Source: Citromicrobium sp. (GTDB taxonomy: Bacteria > Pseudomonadota > Alphaproteobacteria > Sphingomonadales > Sphingomonadaceae). Taken from it: a DNA stretch of 26,969 nt. Shown here piece by piece: positions 15,756-25,209 of the stretch. The stretch's first letter is position 1. The number at the start of each line of letters is the position of its first letter. The stretch covers positions 1 to 26,969 of the forward strand of contig QFNA01000051.1 of the NCBI GenBank assembly GCA_003248395.1, given 5' to 3'. The notes under the pieces are model-generated. The model saw nothing but the letters and a program-made list of their open reading frames with translations, did not search any database and had not been told where the DNA came from. Both the position numbers and the translations under genes were made by a program.

Positions 15756-16973
15756 ATGGAAGACCATGCAGCATCGGCCCTGTCCGCATTTGAAATCGCC
15801 GCCATCCTGGTCGTGGCCTCGGCCGTGCTCGGCTGGTTCAACCATCATTTCCTGAAATTGCCGCACGTTATCGGCCTGACCGTCATGGGCGCACTTGCGG
15901 CGGTCGGGCTGATGCTGGCCAACGCATTCATTCCCGGCGTGACGCTCGACGACTGGGTGGCCGATATCCTCCAGCAGATGAATTTCACCGAGACGCTGCT
16001 GCAGGGGATGCTCGTGATGATTTCGACCATCCTCGTCGGGCTGGCCATGTGGGGCGTAGGGTCGTTGCTGTCGCTGCCCATAGCCCCGATCTGGTATTTC
16101 GTGTTCGGCGCGCTGATCGCGCCCACCGATCCGGTGTCGGTCCTCGGCGTGCTCAAGGAAGAGAATGTGCCCGCATCGCTGCAGAGTGCGGTGGCGGGCG
16201 AGAGCCTGTTCAACGACGGTGTCGGCATCGTCGTGTTCATCATCCTGCTGGGCGCGGCCGCATCGGGCACAGATTTCAGCATTTCCGAAGGAGCGCGGCT
16301 GTTCGCAATCGAAGCGGGTGGCGGCGTAGCGGTCGGGCTTGTCGCCGGCTTCCTCGGCTATCGCGCGCTTGCTGGAATGGACGAATACACGCTGGAAGTG
16401 CTGGTCACGCTGGCCGTGGTGATGGGCGGCTATGCGCTGTGCAATTACCTGCATCTGTCGGGACCGCTGGCCATGGCCGTTGCCGGACTGCTGATCGGAA
16501 ACCACGGCGTGACCTATGCGATGAGCGACGTGACGCGCGACTATCTGCTCAAGTTCTGGGAGATCGTCGACGAATTGCTCAATTCGGTCCTGTTCCTGCT
16601 GATCGGGCTGGAAATGATTGTGCTGGTGCTGGGCGACGGTGCGCTGGTGTTCGGGCTTCTGGCCATACCGGTCACGCTCGCCGCGCGGGCAATCGCCATA
16701 TTCGTATCGACCCGGACGATCCCTGCCGCCCGATTGCAGGACAAGGGCGCGGGGCCGGTGCTCTGGTGGGGCGGATTGCGCGGCGGCATTTCGGTCGCCC
16801 TCGCGCTCTCGCTCCCGGCAGGCGAAACGCGCGACATGATTCTGGTAGCAACCTTTGCCGCGGTATTGTTCAGCGTGCTGGTGCAACGCGCCACATTGGG
16901 GACGCTGATCGACCGGCTGAAGAAAGACCATGCGCCCGCCGTCGAAGGCAATGGCGGAGAAACCGTCCATTGA
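15756..16973 (+). CDS. CPA1-family Na+/H+ antiporter, probably with an internal in-frame deletion
   Basis: The 405-residue inner-membrane cation/proton antiporter has the family motifs LKLPHVIGLTVMGAL near the N-terminus, GALIAPTDPVSV (residues 118-129, with Asp125 of the TDP motif in the ion path) and GESLFNDGVGIVVF. The ATG at 15756 starts MEDHAASALSAFEIAAIL, the usual N-terminus. Between LLQGML (to residue 86, about base 16013) and VMISTILVGL, homologues as I recall have about 30 more residues containing an FLLFAGALHVD-type helix end and loop. Here the two sides are fused in frame. This would remove parts of two membrane segments and probably spoil topology. The family call is secure. The deletion is inferred from memory of homologues, and function is doubtful if it is real. 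Confidence 0.87.
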   Translation: MEDHAASALSAFEIAAILVVASAVLGWFNHHFLKLPHVIGLTVMGALAAVGLMLANAFIPGVTLDDWVADILQQMNFTETLLQGMLVMISTILVGLAMWGVGSLLSLPIAPIWYFVFGALIAPTDPVSVLGVLKEENVPASLQSAVAGESLFNDGVGIVVFIILLGAAASGTDFSISEGARLFAIEAGGGVAVGLVAGFLGYRALAGMDEYTLEVLVTLAVVMGGYALCNYLHLSGPLAMAVAGLLIGNHGVTYAMSDVTRDYLLKFWEIVDELLNSVLFLLIGLEMIVLVLGDGALVFGLLAIPVTLAARAIAIFVSTRTIPAARLQDKGAGPVLWWGGLRGGISVALALSLPAGETRDMILVATFAAVLFSVLVQRATLGTLIDRLKKDHAPAVEGNGGETVH

Positions 16974-17084
16974 TTGCGTTCGCGATGCTAATCCGGTAAG
17001 CGGCGGCCCATTCGCCCCGGCGCATGCGGATCGCACGATTCCCGTCGCCGGGGCGCAGATTTTTGCGCGAAGGAAGACCCGCCG

Positions 17085-17888
17085 ATGGCACGTCGCCGCC
17101 AGATCTACGAAGGCAAGGCCAAGATCCTCTACGAAGGCCCCGAACCGGGTACGATCATCCAGTATTTCAAGGATGACGCGACCGCCTTCAATGCGGAGAA
17201 GAAGGGCACGATCAACGGCAAGGGCGTGATTAACAATCGCATCAGCGAGTATGTCTTCACGCGGCTGGCGCATATCGGCATCCCGACACATTTCATCCGC
17301 CGGCTGAACATGCGCGAGCAGCTGGTGCGCCAGGTCGAGATCATCCCGCTCGAAGTGGTGGTCCGCAATGTGGCGGCAGGCTCGCTCAGCAAGCGTCTCG
17401 GCATTGAGGAAGGCGAGGTGCTGCCGCATACGCTGATCGAATATTGCTACAAGGACGATGCACTGGGCGATCCGAAGGTTTCCGAGGAGGAAATCGCCTG
17501 TTTCAACTGGTGCAGCCACGAAGAGATGCAGGACATGTCCTCCATGGCGATCCGCATCAACGATTTCCTGTGCGGCATGTTCGCGGCGATCGATATCCGG
17601 CTGGTGGATTTCAAGCTGGAGTTCGGACGCATCTGGGATGGCGATTTCAGTCGCGTGATCCTGGCCGACGAAATCAGCCCGGATGGTTGCCGGTTGTGGG
17701 ACATCAATACGGGCGAGAAGCTCGACAAGGACCGGTTCCGCCGCGATCTGGGGGGCGAAAGCGAAGCCTATCAGGAAGTCGCCCGCCGGCTCGGCCTGCT
17801 CCAGGGTGAAGACAATGCGCCGGGGGAGGTGCTCGACATGAACGCGCACCGTGGCCGCCTGCGCACGCCGTCAAAGCCCAAGAAGTAG
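17085..17888 (+). CDS. purC: SAICAR synthetase (PurC)
   Basis: PurC joins aspartate to CAIR with ATP in step 8 of purine synthesis. The 267-residue protein has [13 protein letters not shown] at the start, [45 protein letters not shown] and [13 protein letters not shown], all standard. AAGGAAG precedes the ATG at 17085 by about nine bases. The tail of about ten residues is Lys/Arg-rich. The next gene converges from the other strand eight bases downstream, so purC is not co-transcribed with purS and purQ, which lie 4 kb away. Confidence 0.97.
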   Translation: MARRRQIYEGKAKILYEGPEPGTIIQYFKDDATAFNAEKKGTINGKGVINNRISEYVFTRLAHIGIPTHFIRRLNMREQLVRQVEIIPLEVVVRNVAAGSLSKRLGIEEGEVLPHTLIEYCYKDDALGDPKVSEEEIACFNWCSHEEMQDMSSMAIRINDFLCGMFAAIDIRLVDFKLEFGRIWDGDFSRVILADEISPDGCRLWDINTGEKLDKDRFRRDLGGESEAYQEVARRLGLLQGEDNAPGEVLDMNAHRGRLRTPSKPKK

Positions 17889-17896
17889 GTTTTTTC

Positions 17897-18778
17897 CTAA
17901 ACGATGTAGCGCAACGTCAGTCCGCTGGGGGCGATGGCGTAGGCACAGTCGGGCATATGGTCGCCATCGACCTGCACCGGGGTGACGCAGCGGTCGAATT
18001 CGATCCGCTGGCAACTGCGGATGTCGGCAAGGCCAAGCGCAGCGATCGGCAGGCCGAGCATGGCTGCGGCGCTGAGCGCCATGGTGCCTACCCTCGTGCT
18101 TTTCCCGATGGTGATGAGTTCAACCGAGTCCGCTTCGAGCGCGGCCGCGGGGCTCAGTCGGAACGGGCCCGCATAGAGCGATGCGTTGGAGACGATGGCG
18201 GCCTCGACCTCGCATTCGAAACGCTGCCCCGCCACGTCGACACCGCGCACGATCATCGGTTCGCGCGGCCATTCGCGCAATTGCTGCATCATCGCCACGA
18301 CATAGGCGTAACGGCCGATGCGCTGCTTGAGCGGAGCCGACACACGAGCGACCGCATGGCTATCGGGACCGATGGAGAGGCAGGAGACGATCGGCAGCTC
18401 GCCGAGACAATAGAGCGGCGCCGAAATCCAGGCTTCGTTCCCCGCCTGCCAGCCGCGAGCGATGCGCCGGGCGAAGGCTCCGGGCTCCCTCTCGTATGCC
18501 AGTTCGCGGGCAACCAGATTGACTGTGCCCGAGGGCGCAACGCAAATTGGTATGTTGCCGGCATCCTGACCCATTGCGCGAACGGTGTCGCGCAAGGTTC
18601 CGTCGCCACCATGAATGCACAGGAGGTCGGCAGTGCCGGAAAAAATGACCCGGTCGGCCTCTGTCGGGACGAGTGTCACCGCAAACCCTTCGGAAGACAG
18701 GGCAAGACGCAGATCAGCCAGGTGCTGTTCCGAAAAGCTGCCGGAATACGGATTGTAGACGAGGTCGAGCGCCGTCAT
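17897..18778 (-). CDS. Diacylglycerol/lipid kinase-family protein
   Basis: The 293-residue protein has the diacylglycerol kinase catalytic fold: the N-terminal DLVYNPYSGS strand, the nucleotide-binding GGDGT at residues 57-61, and APSGTVNLVARELAY after it. The C-terminal beta-sandwich ends with VQVDGDHMPDCAYAI. Members phosphorylate diacylglycerol, sphingoid bases or other lipids; a sphingoid-base role would suit a sphingomonad, but that is only a guess. I chose the ATG at 18778 because the NPYSG strand then starts at the usual distance. An ATG 48 bases upstream (near 18823) is also possible. Divergent from the M16 protease. Confidence 0.85.
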   Translation of the reverse strand: MTALDLVYNPYSGSFSEQHLADLRLALSSEGFAVTLVPTEADRVIFSGTADLLCIHGGDGTLRDTVRAMGQDAGNIPICVAPSGTVNLVARELAYEREPGAFARRIARGWQAGNEAWISAPLYCLGELPIVSCLSIGPDSHAVARVSAPLKQRIGRYAYVVAMMQQLREWPREPMIVRGVDVAGQRFECEVEAAIVSNASLYAGPFRLSPAAALEADSVELITIGKSTRVGTMALSAAAMLGLPIAALGLADIRSCQRIEFDRCVTPVQVDGDHMPDCAYAIAPSGLTLRYIV

Positions 18779-18904
18779 TGCGTTTCGTTCTGCATTCCGT
18801 CCAGCATGGTCGACAAATGACATGGTGCCCATCGGCGGATTAGTCCACATTGCATTTCTGCCAGAACTGCCGGGGGACGCAGTTCGGATGAATGGGGACA
18901 CCAG

Positions 18905-21802
18905 ATGAGCAAATTCGGCCTGTATCTTTCTGCCAGCCTGCTGACGCTGGGAGGGCTGGGACTGGGCAGCGTGGCTGCATCGGCGCAGGAAACCCCTGCG
19001 CGGTCTGACACTGCCGCAACCCAGAGCGAACCGACATCGCGCACCGGCTGGAATTTCCCGGTCTACGATATTCCTGCCGATCCCGCCGTGCGTTACGGCG
19101 TGCTCGAGAGCGGCATGAAATACGCCATCCTGAAAAATGGCACGCCGCAGGGCACGGTGGTCTTGCGGTTCGGCTTCGATGTCGGATGGATCGACCAGAC
19201 TGCCGAAGAGCTGAACGCCGCGCATTTCATCGAGCACATGGCTTTCAACGGCTCTACCAATGTCCCGGAAGGCGAGATGCTCAAGCTGCTGGAGCGCAAT
19301 GGACTGCAGTTCGGCGCCGATACGAACGCGTCGACCGGCTTCGAGGACACGATCTACAAGCTCGACCTGCCCCGCAATGACGAGGCCCTGCTCGACACCG
19401 GACTGATGCTCATGCGCGAGGTCGGGTCGGAGCTGACAATCGCGCCCGAGGCGGTGGACCGCGAACGTGGCGTCCTGCAATCCGAAATCCAGACGCGCAA
19501 TATTTTCGCCATCCGGCGGCTGCGCAGCTATTTCCAGTTCATCGTGCCGGGTTCTCCCTTTTCGGAGAATTTCTACAATCCGGGCAATACCGCAACAACG
19601 GCCAATATGTCGGCCGACGATCTGCGGTCGCTTTACGAACGTTATTACCGCCCGGACAATGCGACGCTGGTGGTTGTCGGCGACATCGAGCCCGACATGG
19701 TCGAGGCCAAGGTGAAAAGCGAATTTTCCGACTGGGCGCGACCGACCGGCCCGATTGTGAATGTCGACCGGGGGTCAATCGATTTCGATCGGGAAGCAGC
19801 GGCGGAGATTTTCGTCGATCCCGATATCAATTACATGGTCACTATCGACCGTTTCTCGCCCTATCGCGACGATCCTGAAACCGTAGCCGAGGCGAGGCGC
19901 GCCCTGCTCGTCGCTATCGGTGCCTCGGTCCTCAACCGGCGGTTCGAGACGCTGGCCACCGATCCCGCATCGCCGATCATCCAGGCAATCGCGGGGGCGA
20001 GCGAGTTGTTCGATCTCGCCGAACATTCATCGCTGACGATCGTCGCCAAGGAGGGACAGTGGGCGCAAGCCCTCGCGCTCGGCGAGCAGGAATATCGCCG
20101 GGCGATGGAGCACGGGTTCACGCAGGCAGAAGTCACCGAACAGCTGGCCAATATCGACACGGCCTTGCGGAACGGTGCGGAACGGCAGGCGACACGAAAC
20201 AGCGCGGGGCTTGCAGAACAGATCTTGGGCACGGTTCGCGGCGAAGACCTGTTCGTCAATCCGCAGACGTCGCTGGCCGTATTCGAATCGCTCAAGGACG
20301 AGATGACGCCCGCCAATGCCCACACGGCATTTCGCGAGGCTTTCGGCGGTTCGGCACCATTGATCCATGTCAGCAGCAAGCAGGACATCGAGGGTGGCAA
20401 GGCGGCCGTGCTCGCCGCCTATGAAGCGTCGCGCCAGGTTGCGGTTGCGGCACCAGTCCAAGGCGAAGCGATCGAATTCGCCTACACCGATTTCGGAGCG
20501 CCGGGCGAGGTTGTCGGCGACGAAATGGTCGAGGACCTTGGCGTCCGTACGATCCGCTTCGAAAACGGTGTCATGCTCAATCTCAAGAAGACCGATTTCA
20601 AGGACCGTGAGCTTTTGTGGCACGTGGCCGTGGGATCGGGCCAGCTTGGTCTTGGACAGAGCAATCCCGGCATTTCGTTGATGATGGATGCGATGTCGGG
20701 TGAGGCAGGTCTGGGCAAGCACAGCGCCGATGAGTTGCGGCGCATCTTTGCAGGCCGCAACGTCGCTCTCGGCCTGGGCATGAGCGATGACCACTTCCAT
20801 GCGAGCGGTTCGACCAAGGCAGCCGATTTCCTGCTGCAGATGCAGACCACTGCCGCCTATCTGACCGACCCCGGATATCGTCCCGAAGCACAGGCGAGGT
20901 GGGAGGCGCTGGTCCCGCCATTCATCGCGCAAATCGACGCGACGCCGCAAACGGTCGCCGCCAATGTCGTGCCCAGGATCATCGCGAATGGCGATGCACG
21001 TTTCGGCACGCCCGAGGAAGGTGTGCTGATGGCCAACACGCTCGGGCAGATGCGCGAGGTCGTCACACCGCTGCTGGCCGATTCGCCTATCGAAATCACG
21101 GTCGTGGGCGATATCGACGAGGCCGCGATCGTGGACGCCGTGGCGCGGACCTTTGCCGCCCTGCCTAAGCGTGCCGGCGAAGCCGCGGACTTCTCTGACA
21201 ACGCCAGGGTGTCCTTCGCTCAGGATCGGACCATGCAGACGCTCTATCACGAAGGCGCGGCCGATCAGGGCATGGTCGCGGTGTACTGGCCGACGACCGA
21301 CGATGATGACTACACCGAGGAAGTGACCGGCCGACTGCTGGGCCAGGTACTGCAGATCCGTCTGCTGGAAAAGCTGCGCGAAGAACTCGGCGCGACCTAT
21401 TCGCCCAATGCCGGCGTCTCGATGTCCGACGTTTACGAGGACTTCGGCTATGCGCAGGTGCGCGCAATCGTGGCGCCTGAAACGCAGGCCATGGTCTTCG
21501 AGACAATCGACGAAATCGCTGCAGAGCTGGCAGCCACACCCGTGGATAGCGACATGGTCGATCGCGCGCGCAATCCGATGCTGGAGCAATTGGCTCGCGC
21601 GCGGCGGGAGAACGGTTTCTGGATCTCGTCGCTCGAAACTGCGCAATCGGAACCGGACCGGCTCGACCGCATCCGTCGGGCGGAAGAGGTTCTCCGCTCG
21701 GTCACGCCGGAGCAGATGCGCGATTTTGCAAGCAAGTATCTGCAGGCGGCCGAGGCATTGCGTATCGCCATCGTGCCTCGCAACGCCGCTCCGGCTGAAT
21801 GA
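18905..21802 (+). CDS. M16-family zinc metalloprotease, exported
   Basis: The 965-residue protein has a signal peptide (cleavage near ASAQ, residue 28) and two tandem M16 units, as in periplasmic pitrilysin-type proteases. The inverted zinc motif HFIEH is at residues 107-111, and Glu187 (in DRERGVLQSE) is the likely third ligand. FGADTNASTGFEDTIYKLDLP is the conserved block after the motif. The second half is an inactive M16 repeat with the R-Y-type region ELGATYSPNAGV. The segment before the zinc motif reads ELNAAH rather than the usual GLAH. GGGGACACC precedes the ATG. The substrate is unknown; related proteins degrade short peptides. The gene lies between purC and purSQ. Confidence 0.93.
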   Translation: MSKFGLYLSASLLTLGGLGLGSVAASAQETPARSDTAATQSEPTSRTGWNFPVYDIPADPAVRYGVLESGMKYAILKNGTPQGTVVLRFGFDVGWIDQTAEELNAAHFIEHMAFNGSTNVPEGEMLKLLERNGLQFGADTNASTGFEDTIYKLDLPRNDEALLDTGLMLMREVGSELTIAPEAVDRERGVLQSEIQTRNIFAIRRLRSYFQFIVPGSPFSENFYNPGNTATTANMSADDLRSLYERYYRPDNATLVVVGDIEPDMVEAKVKSEFSDWARPTGPIVNVDRGSIDFDREAAAEIFVDPDINYMVTIDRFSPYRDDPETVAEARRALLVAIGASVLNRRFETLATDPASPIIQAIAGASELFDLAEHSSLTIVAKEGQWAQALALGEQEYRRAMEHGFTQAEVTEQLANIDTALRNGAERQATRNSAGLAEQILGTVRGEDLFVNPQTSLAVFESLKDEMTPANAHTAFREAFGGSAPLIHVSSKQDIEGGKAAVLAAYEASRQVAVAAPVQGEAIEFAYTDFGAPGEVVGDEMVEDLGVRTIRFENGVMLNLKKTDFKDRELLWHVAVGSGQLGLGQSNPGISLMMDAMSGEAGLGKHSADELRRIFAGRNVALGLGMSDDHFHASGSTKAADFLLQMQTTAAYLTDPGYRPEAQARWEALVPPFIAQIDATPQTVAANVVPRIIANGDARFGTPEEGVLMANTLGQMREVVTPLLADSPIEITVVGDIDEAAIVDAVARTFAALPKRAGEAADFSDNARVSFAQDRTMQTLYHEGAADQGMVAVYWPTTDDDDYTEEVTGRLLGQVLQIRLLEKLREELGATYSPNAGVSMSDVYEDFGYAQVRAIVAPETQAMVFETIDEIAAELAATPVDSDMVDRARNPMLEQLARARRENGFWISSLETAQSEPDRLDRIRRAEEVLRSVTPEQMRDFASKYLQAAEALRIAIVPRNAAPAE

Positions 21803-21853
21803 GGACAGAGGCGCGGTCGCGACAGGCGGAACGGGCAAGACCCTTTCGCATGC

Positions 21854-21882
21854 TTGCGCCGCGCCGTCACTCGCGGCATAGG
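21854..21882 (+). promoter_or_regulatory. Promoter of purS-purQ
   Basis: TTGCGC (21854-21859) and CATAGG (21877-21882) are separated by 17 bases and followed by CGCGG. The -10 ends 43 bases before the purS ATG. It matches the tRNA-Phe promoter in spacing, -10 and downstream bases. Confidence 0.55.
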
Positions 21883-21925
21883 CGCGGCGACAGCCGTCGA
21901 GCCGATAGCCACGAAAGACCTGCCC

Positions 21926-22162
21926 ATGAAAGTTCGCGTCCTCGTTAGCCTCAAGCCCGGGGTTCTCGACCCCCAGGGCCGCGCCGTGCACCATGCACTG
22001 GAAGGACTCGGCTTCGAAGGCGTTTCGGATGCCCGCGTGGGCCGGACGATCGACCTCGACGTGGCCGATGGCACCGACGATGCGCAGCTGACCGAAATGT
22101 GCGAAAAGCTGCTCGCCAATACGGTCATCGAAAACTACCGCATCGAAAAGCTCGACCGATGA
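21926..22162 (+). CDS. purS: FGAM synthase subunit PurS
   Basis: The 78-residue protein is the small bridging subunit of the three-part phosphoribosylformylglycinamidine synthase (PurS, PurQ, PurL). [30 protein letters not shown] and the terminal [17 protein letters not shown] are typical. The open frame extends upstream, but the ATG at 21926 gives the exact family N-terminus. Its stop overlaps the purQ start (ATGA). It carries its own promoter although M16 lies upstream on the same strand. Confidence 0.96.
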   Translation: MKVRVLVSLKPGVLDPQGRAVHHALEGLGFEGVSDARVGRTIDLDVADGTDDAQLTEMCEKLLANTVIENYRIEKLDR

Positions 22163-22836
22163 GTTTTCGCGCGGTCGTCGTCACATTTCCGGGATCCAAC
22201 TGCGACCGTGATATGGCGGTCGCGATCGAGCGGGTTTCGGGCACGGCACCGTTGCGGGTGTGGCATGGCGACGGCGAATTGCCGCGCGACCTCGATTTCA
22301 TCGCGCTGCCCGGCGGGTTTTCCTATGGCGATTATCTGCGATCGGGCGCGATGGCCGCGAACAGCCCGATCATGCGCGCGATCATCGCTGCCGCCGACCG
22401 CGGCGTGCCCGTCCTTGGCGTGTGCAACGGATTTCAGGTGCTGACCGAGGCGCGGTTGCTGCCCGGCGCGCTGATGAGGAATGCGAGCCAGCATTTCATC
22501 TGTCGCACCGCCACGCTCAGGGTCGAGAATGCGCAAACGCTGTTCACTGGTGGCTATGAAGCTGGTCAGGAAATTGCGATCCCGGTCGCGCATCACGACG
22601 GCAATTATTTCGCCGACGAAGAGACGCTCGACCGGATCGAAGGCGATGGCCGCGTGGCATTCCGCTACACCGAGAATTACAACGGATCGCGCCGCGACAT
22701 TGCCGGGGTCCTGAATGCGGCCGGCAACGTGCTGGGCATGATGCCGCACCCGGAACGCGCAGTGGATGCCGCGCATGGCGGAACCGACGGGCTTGCCCTG
22801 TTCGAAGGCGCAATGAAGGCGCTCGCGACCACCTGA
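22159..22836 (+). CDS. purQ: FGAM synthase glutaminase subunit PurQ
   Basis: PurQ releases ammonia from glutamine for PurL. The 225-residue class I glutamine amidotransferase has the nucleophile Cys89 in GVCNGFQVL and the His/Glu pair in MMPHPERAV. The opening [17 protein letters not shown] is typical. It is translationally coupled to purS by ATGA. purL, often next in this operon, is absent here: the following gene is on the opposite strand, and its stop codon directly abuts the purQ stop. Confidence 0.96.
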   Translation: MSFRAVVVTFPGSNCDRDMAVAIERVSGTAPLRVWHGDGELPRDLDFIALPGGFSYGDYLRSGAMAANSPIMRAIIAAADRGVPVLGVCNGFQVLTEARLLPGALMRNASQHFICRTATLRVENAQTLFTGGYEAGQEIAIPVAHHDGNYFADEETLDRIEGDGRVAFRYTENYNGSRRDIAGVLNAAGNVLGMMPHPERAVDAAHGGTDGLALFEGAMKALATT

Positions 22837-25209
22837 TCAGGCGATTTTCGCAAGCGGCGAAAGGTCACGCCGCGCCAGGATCTTGCGAACCTCTTCGGCC
22901 TCCATCGGTCGGCCGAAATGGAAACCCTGGATCTTGTTGCAACCGAGGCGACGGACAAGCTCGGCCTCTTCCAGGTTCTCGACGCCTTCGGCCGTGGTTT
23001 CCATGCCGAGGCTGTCTGCCATCGCCACGACCGCACGAATGATGGCCAGAGCCTCGGGACTTTCCTGCGCGGCCCCCTGGACGAAAGTGCGGTCGACCTT
23101 GATCGTGGTGAAGCGCAAGTTGCGCAGATAACCGAGCGACGAATAGCCCGTGCCAAAATCGTCGAGCGCGACCGAACAGCCCAGCGCCATGCATTGCTCG
23201 AGCGCGCGGCGGGCCACAGCGGCATCGCGCATGAAGATGCTCTCGGTTACCTCTATCTCGAGCCGTTCGGGGGCCAGTCCGCTATGCGACAATGCGCGGA
23301 CGACCGTCCCGGCGAAATCGGGCTCCAGAAGCTGTTCGGGCGAAACGTTGATGTTGACCCGCGTGTGGCTGGGCCAGTTGCTCGCGGCCTCGCGGCACGC
23401 TTCGTTCATGACCCAGGTGCCCATCGGAACGATCAAACGCGTATCCTCTGCCAGCGGCACGAACTTCGCCGGACTGACGAAACCATGATCGCCGCTGTTC
23501 CAGCGCAGCAGAGCCTCGAAGCTGACGACCCGCTCGGTTTCCGCATCGACAACCGGCTGATAGTGGAGGACGAACTCGCCCTGATCGAGCGCGCTGCGGA
23601 GCGAAACCTCGAGCTGGCGCTTCTCCTCGGCATTGGCGTGGAGCGAGGGTTCATATTCGCAATGCACGCCGCCGCCCTCGTCCTTGGCCCGATAGAGCGC
23701 AAGGTCCGCATTCCGCAGCAATTCTTCGACCTTGCTGCCGTCGCGCGGGCCGATCGCGGAGCCGACGCTGGCGCCCACATAGAGTAGGTGGTTCTCGATC
23801 TTGTAGGGCTGCGACAGCGTGCTGATGATTGTGTTGGAAAGCGCCTCGATCCTGCGACGATCGGATCCGTCGCGCATGACGACGGCGAATTCGTCGCCCC
23901 CCAGCCTGCCGCACAATTCGCCTTCCTCCATCAAGGTCGAAAGGCGGCCGGCAACTTCGGCGAGCATGCGATCGCCGACGAGGTGCCCGAGCGAATCGTT
24001 CACTGCCTTGAACCGGTCGAGATCGATCATGAGGAAAGCGCACCGCGTGCGCCATTTTTCGGCGTAGGCCAGGGCATCGCGCAGAGTTTCATTGAGCAAC
24101 ATGCGGTTCGGCAGCCGGGTAAGCGTGTCGTAGCGCGCCATGTGCGCGATTTTCTCGCTGCTTTCTCTTTGCTCGGTCACGTCGGAGCCGACGCCGCGAA
24201 AGCCGAGCCACTGGTCATGTTCGTCGATGATCGGAGTGCCCGACAATTCCCACCAGCGACGCTTGTCTCCCACGCTCGCGCAGACCACAAGATTAGAAAA
24301 GCTCTCGCGCCGTTTCAGCTTGTCGGCCAGCGCATGCACGCTGGCCGGGAACTGTCCGGTCTTCCAGCTATCGCCCGAGATCAGTTGCAGGAAAGATTGA
24401 CCTTCGATTGCATCGATGTCCTGACCGAGCGCGAAGGCGAGACGCGGGCTCGGGGCACGCAAGCGCCGGTTGATATCGATCTGCCAGAGCCAGTCGGCCT
24501 GCCCTTCCTCGAATTCGCGGAGGAGCAGGGAAACGGTATCGCTCTTCTCCTGCATTCCATGGGTCGCCAGACGCGCTTCGATCGCCATTCGGGAGGTTTC
24601 CACGATGCCCTTGAAGGCAAAGATAGAGGTGAGCGCGATGACCGCCGCAAGCGGATATTGCGCCGTCAGGATCGCCGCGATGAGGGGGCCGAGAAACGCC
24701 ATGAACGTGAAAGAGAGCGTGTTCAGCGACGCGGAATAGCGGCTGAGGCTGCCAGCCAGGATGAGGAGCGCCAATGCCGACCACGCCGTGGCCAATTGGT
24801 CCGCACCTCCTGACAGGGCTATCACGACGAGGCCAAGAGACCAGACCGCCCCCTTGATGGCCGAATGGAATGCTTGTTTCTGGATTTCACGCCTGTTCAA
24901 TGTGCGGCGGTCGGCGTCCCGCAGCCGAACGTCCTGACGATAACCGACGAGGACTGCCAGGCACAATGCAGTCGCCCAGCTGGCGAGAACGAAGCGATTG
25001 ACGTGCTGGAACGTCACGGCAACGACCAGCGCCAGGGCCACGATGTGCATCTGCGCACGCAGACGCGCCTTCAGCACGAATTGCGTGTACTGGTAACCCT
25101 GAACCGCTTTCCACGCATCGCCATTTTCGTCGCCAAGACCCAGGACCTGACGAAGCGTCAGATCGTCATGCCGATCGTAGGTGTCTTCGCTATCTTTCAC
25201 GGTTCGCAC
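22837..25209 (-). CDS. Membrane PAS-GGDEF-EAL cyclic-di-GMP protein
   Basis: The 790-residue protein has about six membrane segments (residues 55-200), a linker helix and a PAS domain (about 235-350, ending VGSDVTEQRE). The diguanylate cyclase domain has intact RLGGDEF at 435-441. The EAL phosphodiesterase domain has FEALLRW (EAL at 565-567), NINVS, EVTESIF, DDFGTGYSSL, IKVDRTFV, AEGVEN and QGFHFGRPM, so both active sites look complete. No RxxD inhibitory site stands before GGDEF (the spot reads EEGELCG), so product inhibition there is unlikely. The start is probably the GTG at 25209; its Shine-Dalgarno is poor, and a start a few codons later is possible. The signal sensed is unknown. Confidence 0.93.
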   Translation of the reverse strand: MRTVKDSEDTYDRHDDLTLRQVLGLGDENGDAWKAVQGYQYTQFVLKARLRAQMHIVALALVVAVTFQHVNRFVLASWATALCLAVLVGYRQDVRLRDADRRTLNRREIQKQAFHSAIKGAVWSLGLVVIALSGGADQLATAWSALALLILAGSLSRYSASLNTLSFTFMAFLGPLIAAILTAQYPLAAVIALTSIFAFKGIVETSRMAIEARLATHGMQEKSDTVSLLLREFEEGQADWLWQIDINRRLRAPSPRLAFALGQDIDAIEGQSFLQLISGDSWKTGQFPASVHALADKLKRRESFSNLVVCASVGDKRRWWELSGTPIIDEHDQWLGFRGVGSDVTEQRESSEKIAHMARYDTLTRLPNRMLLNETLRDALAYAEKWRTRCAFLMIDLDRFKAVNDSLGHLVGDRMLAEVAGRLSTLMEEGELCGRLGGDEFAVVMRDGSDRRRIEALSNTIISTLSQPYKIENHLLYVGASVGSAIGPRDGSKVEELLRNADLALYRAKDEGGGVHCEYEPSLHANAEEKRQLEVSLRSALDQGEFVLHYQPVVDAETERVVSFEALLRWNSGDHGFVSPAKFVPLAEDTRLIVPMGTWVMNEACREAASNWPSHTRVNINVSPEQLLEPDFAGTVVRALSHSGLAPERLEIEVTESIFMRDAAVARRALEQCMALGCSVALDDFGTGYSSLGYLRNLRFTTIKVDRTFVQGAAQESPEALAIIRAVVAMADSLGMETTAEGVENLEEAELVRRLGCNKIQGFHFGRPMEAEEVRKILARRDLSPLAKIA

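Noticed and set aside
15732..17849. 705-codon open frame on the minus strand
   Set aside because: It lies antisense to the antiporter and purC, has low-complexity Arg/His/Gln-rich composition and no family motifs. Long antisense frames are common in GC-rich DNA.
17886..17899. TAGG-T6-CCTA as a terminator between purC and the kinase gene
   Set aside because: The stem is only four base pairs and the T-run is in the loop.
20027..21994. 655-codon open frame on the minus strand
   Set aside because: It is a shadow of the M16 protease and purS with no recognisable motifs.
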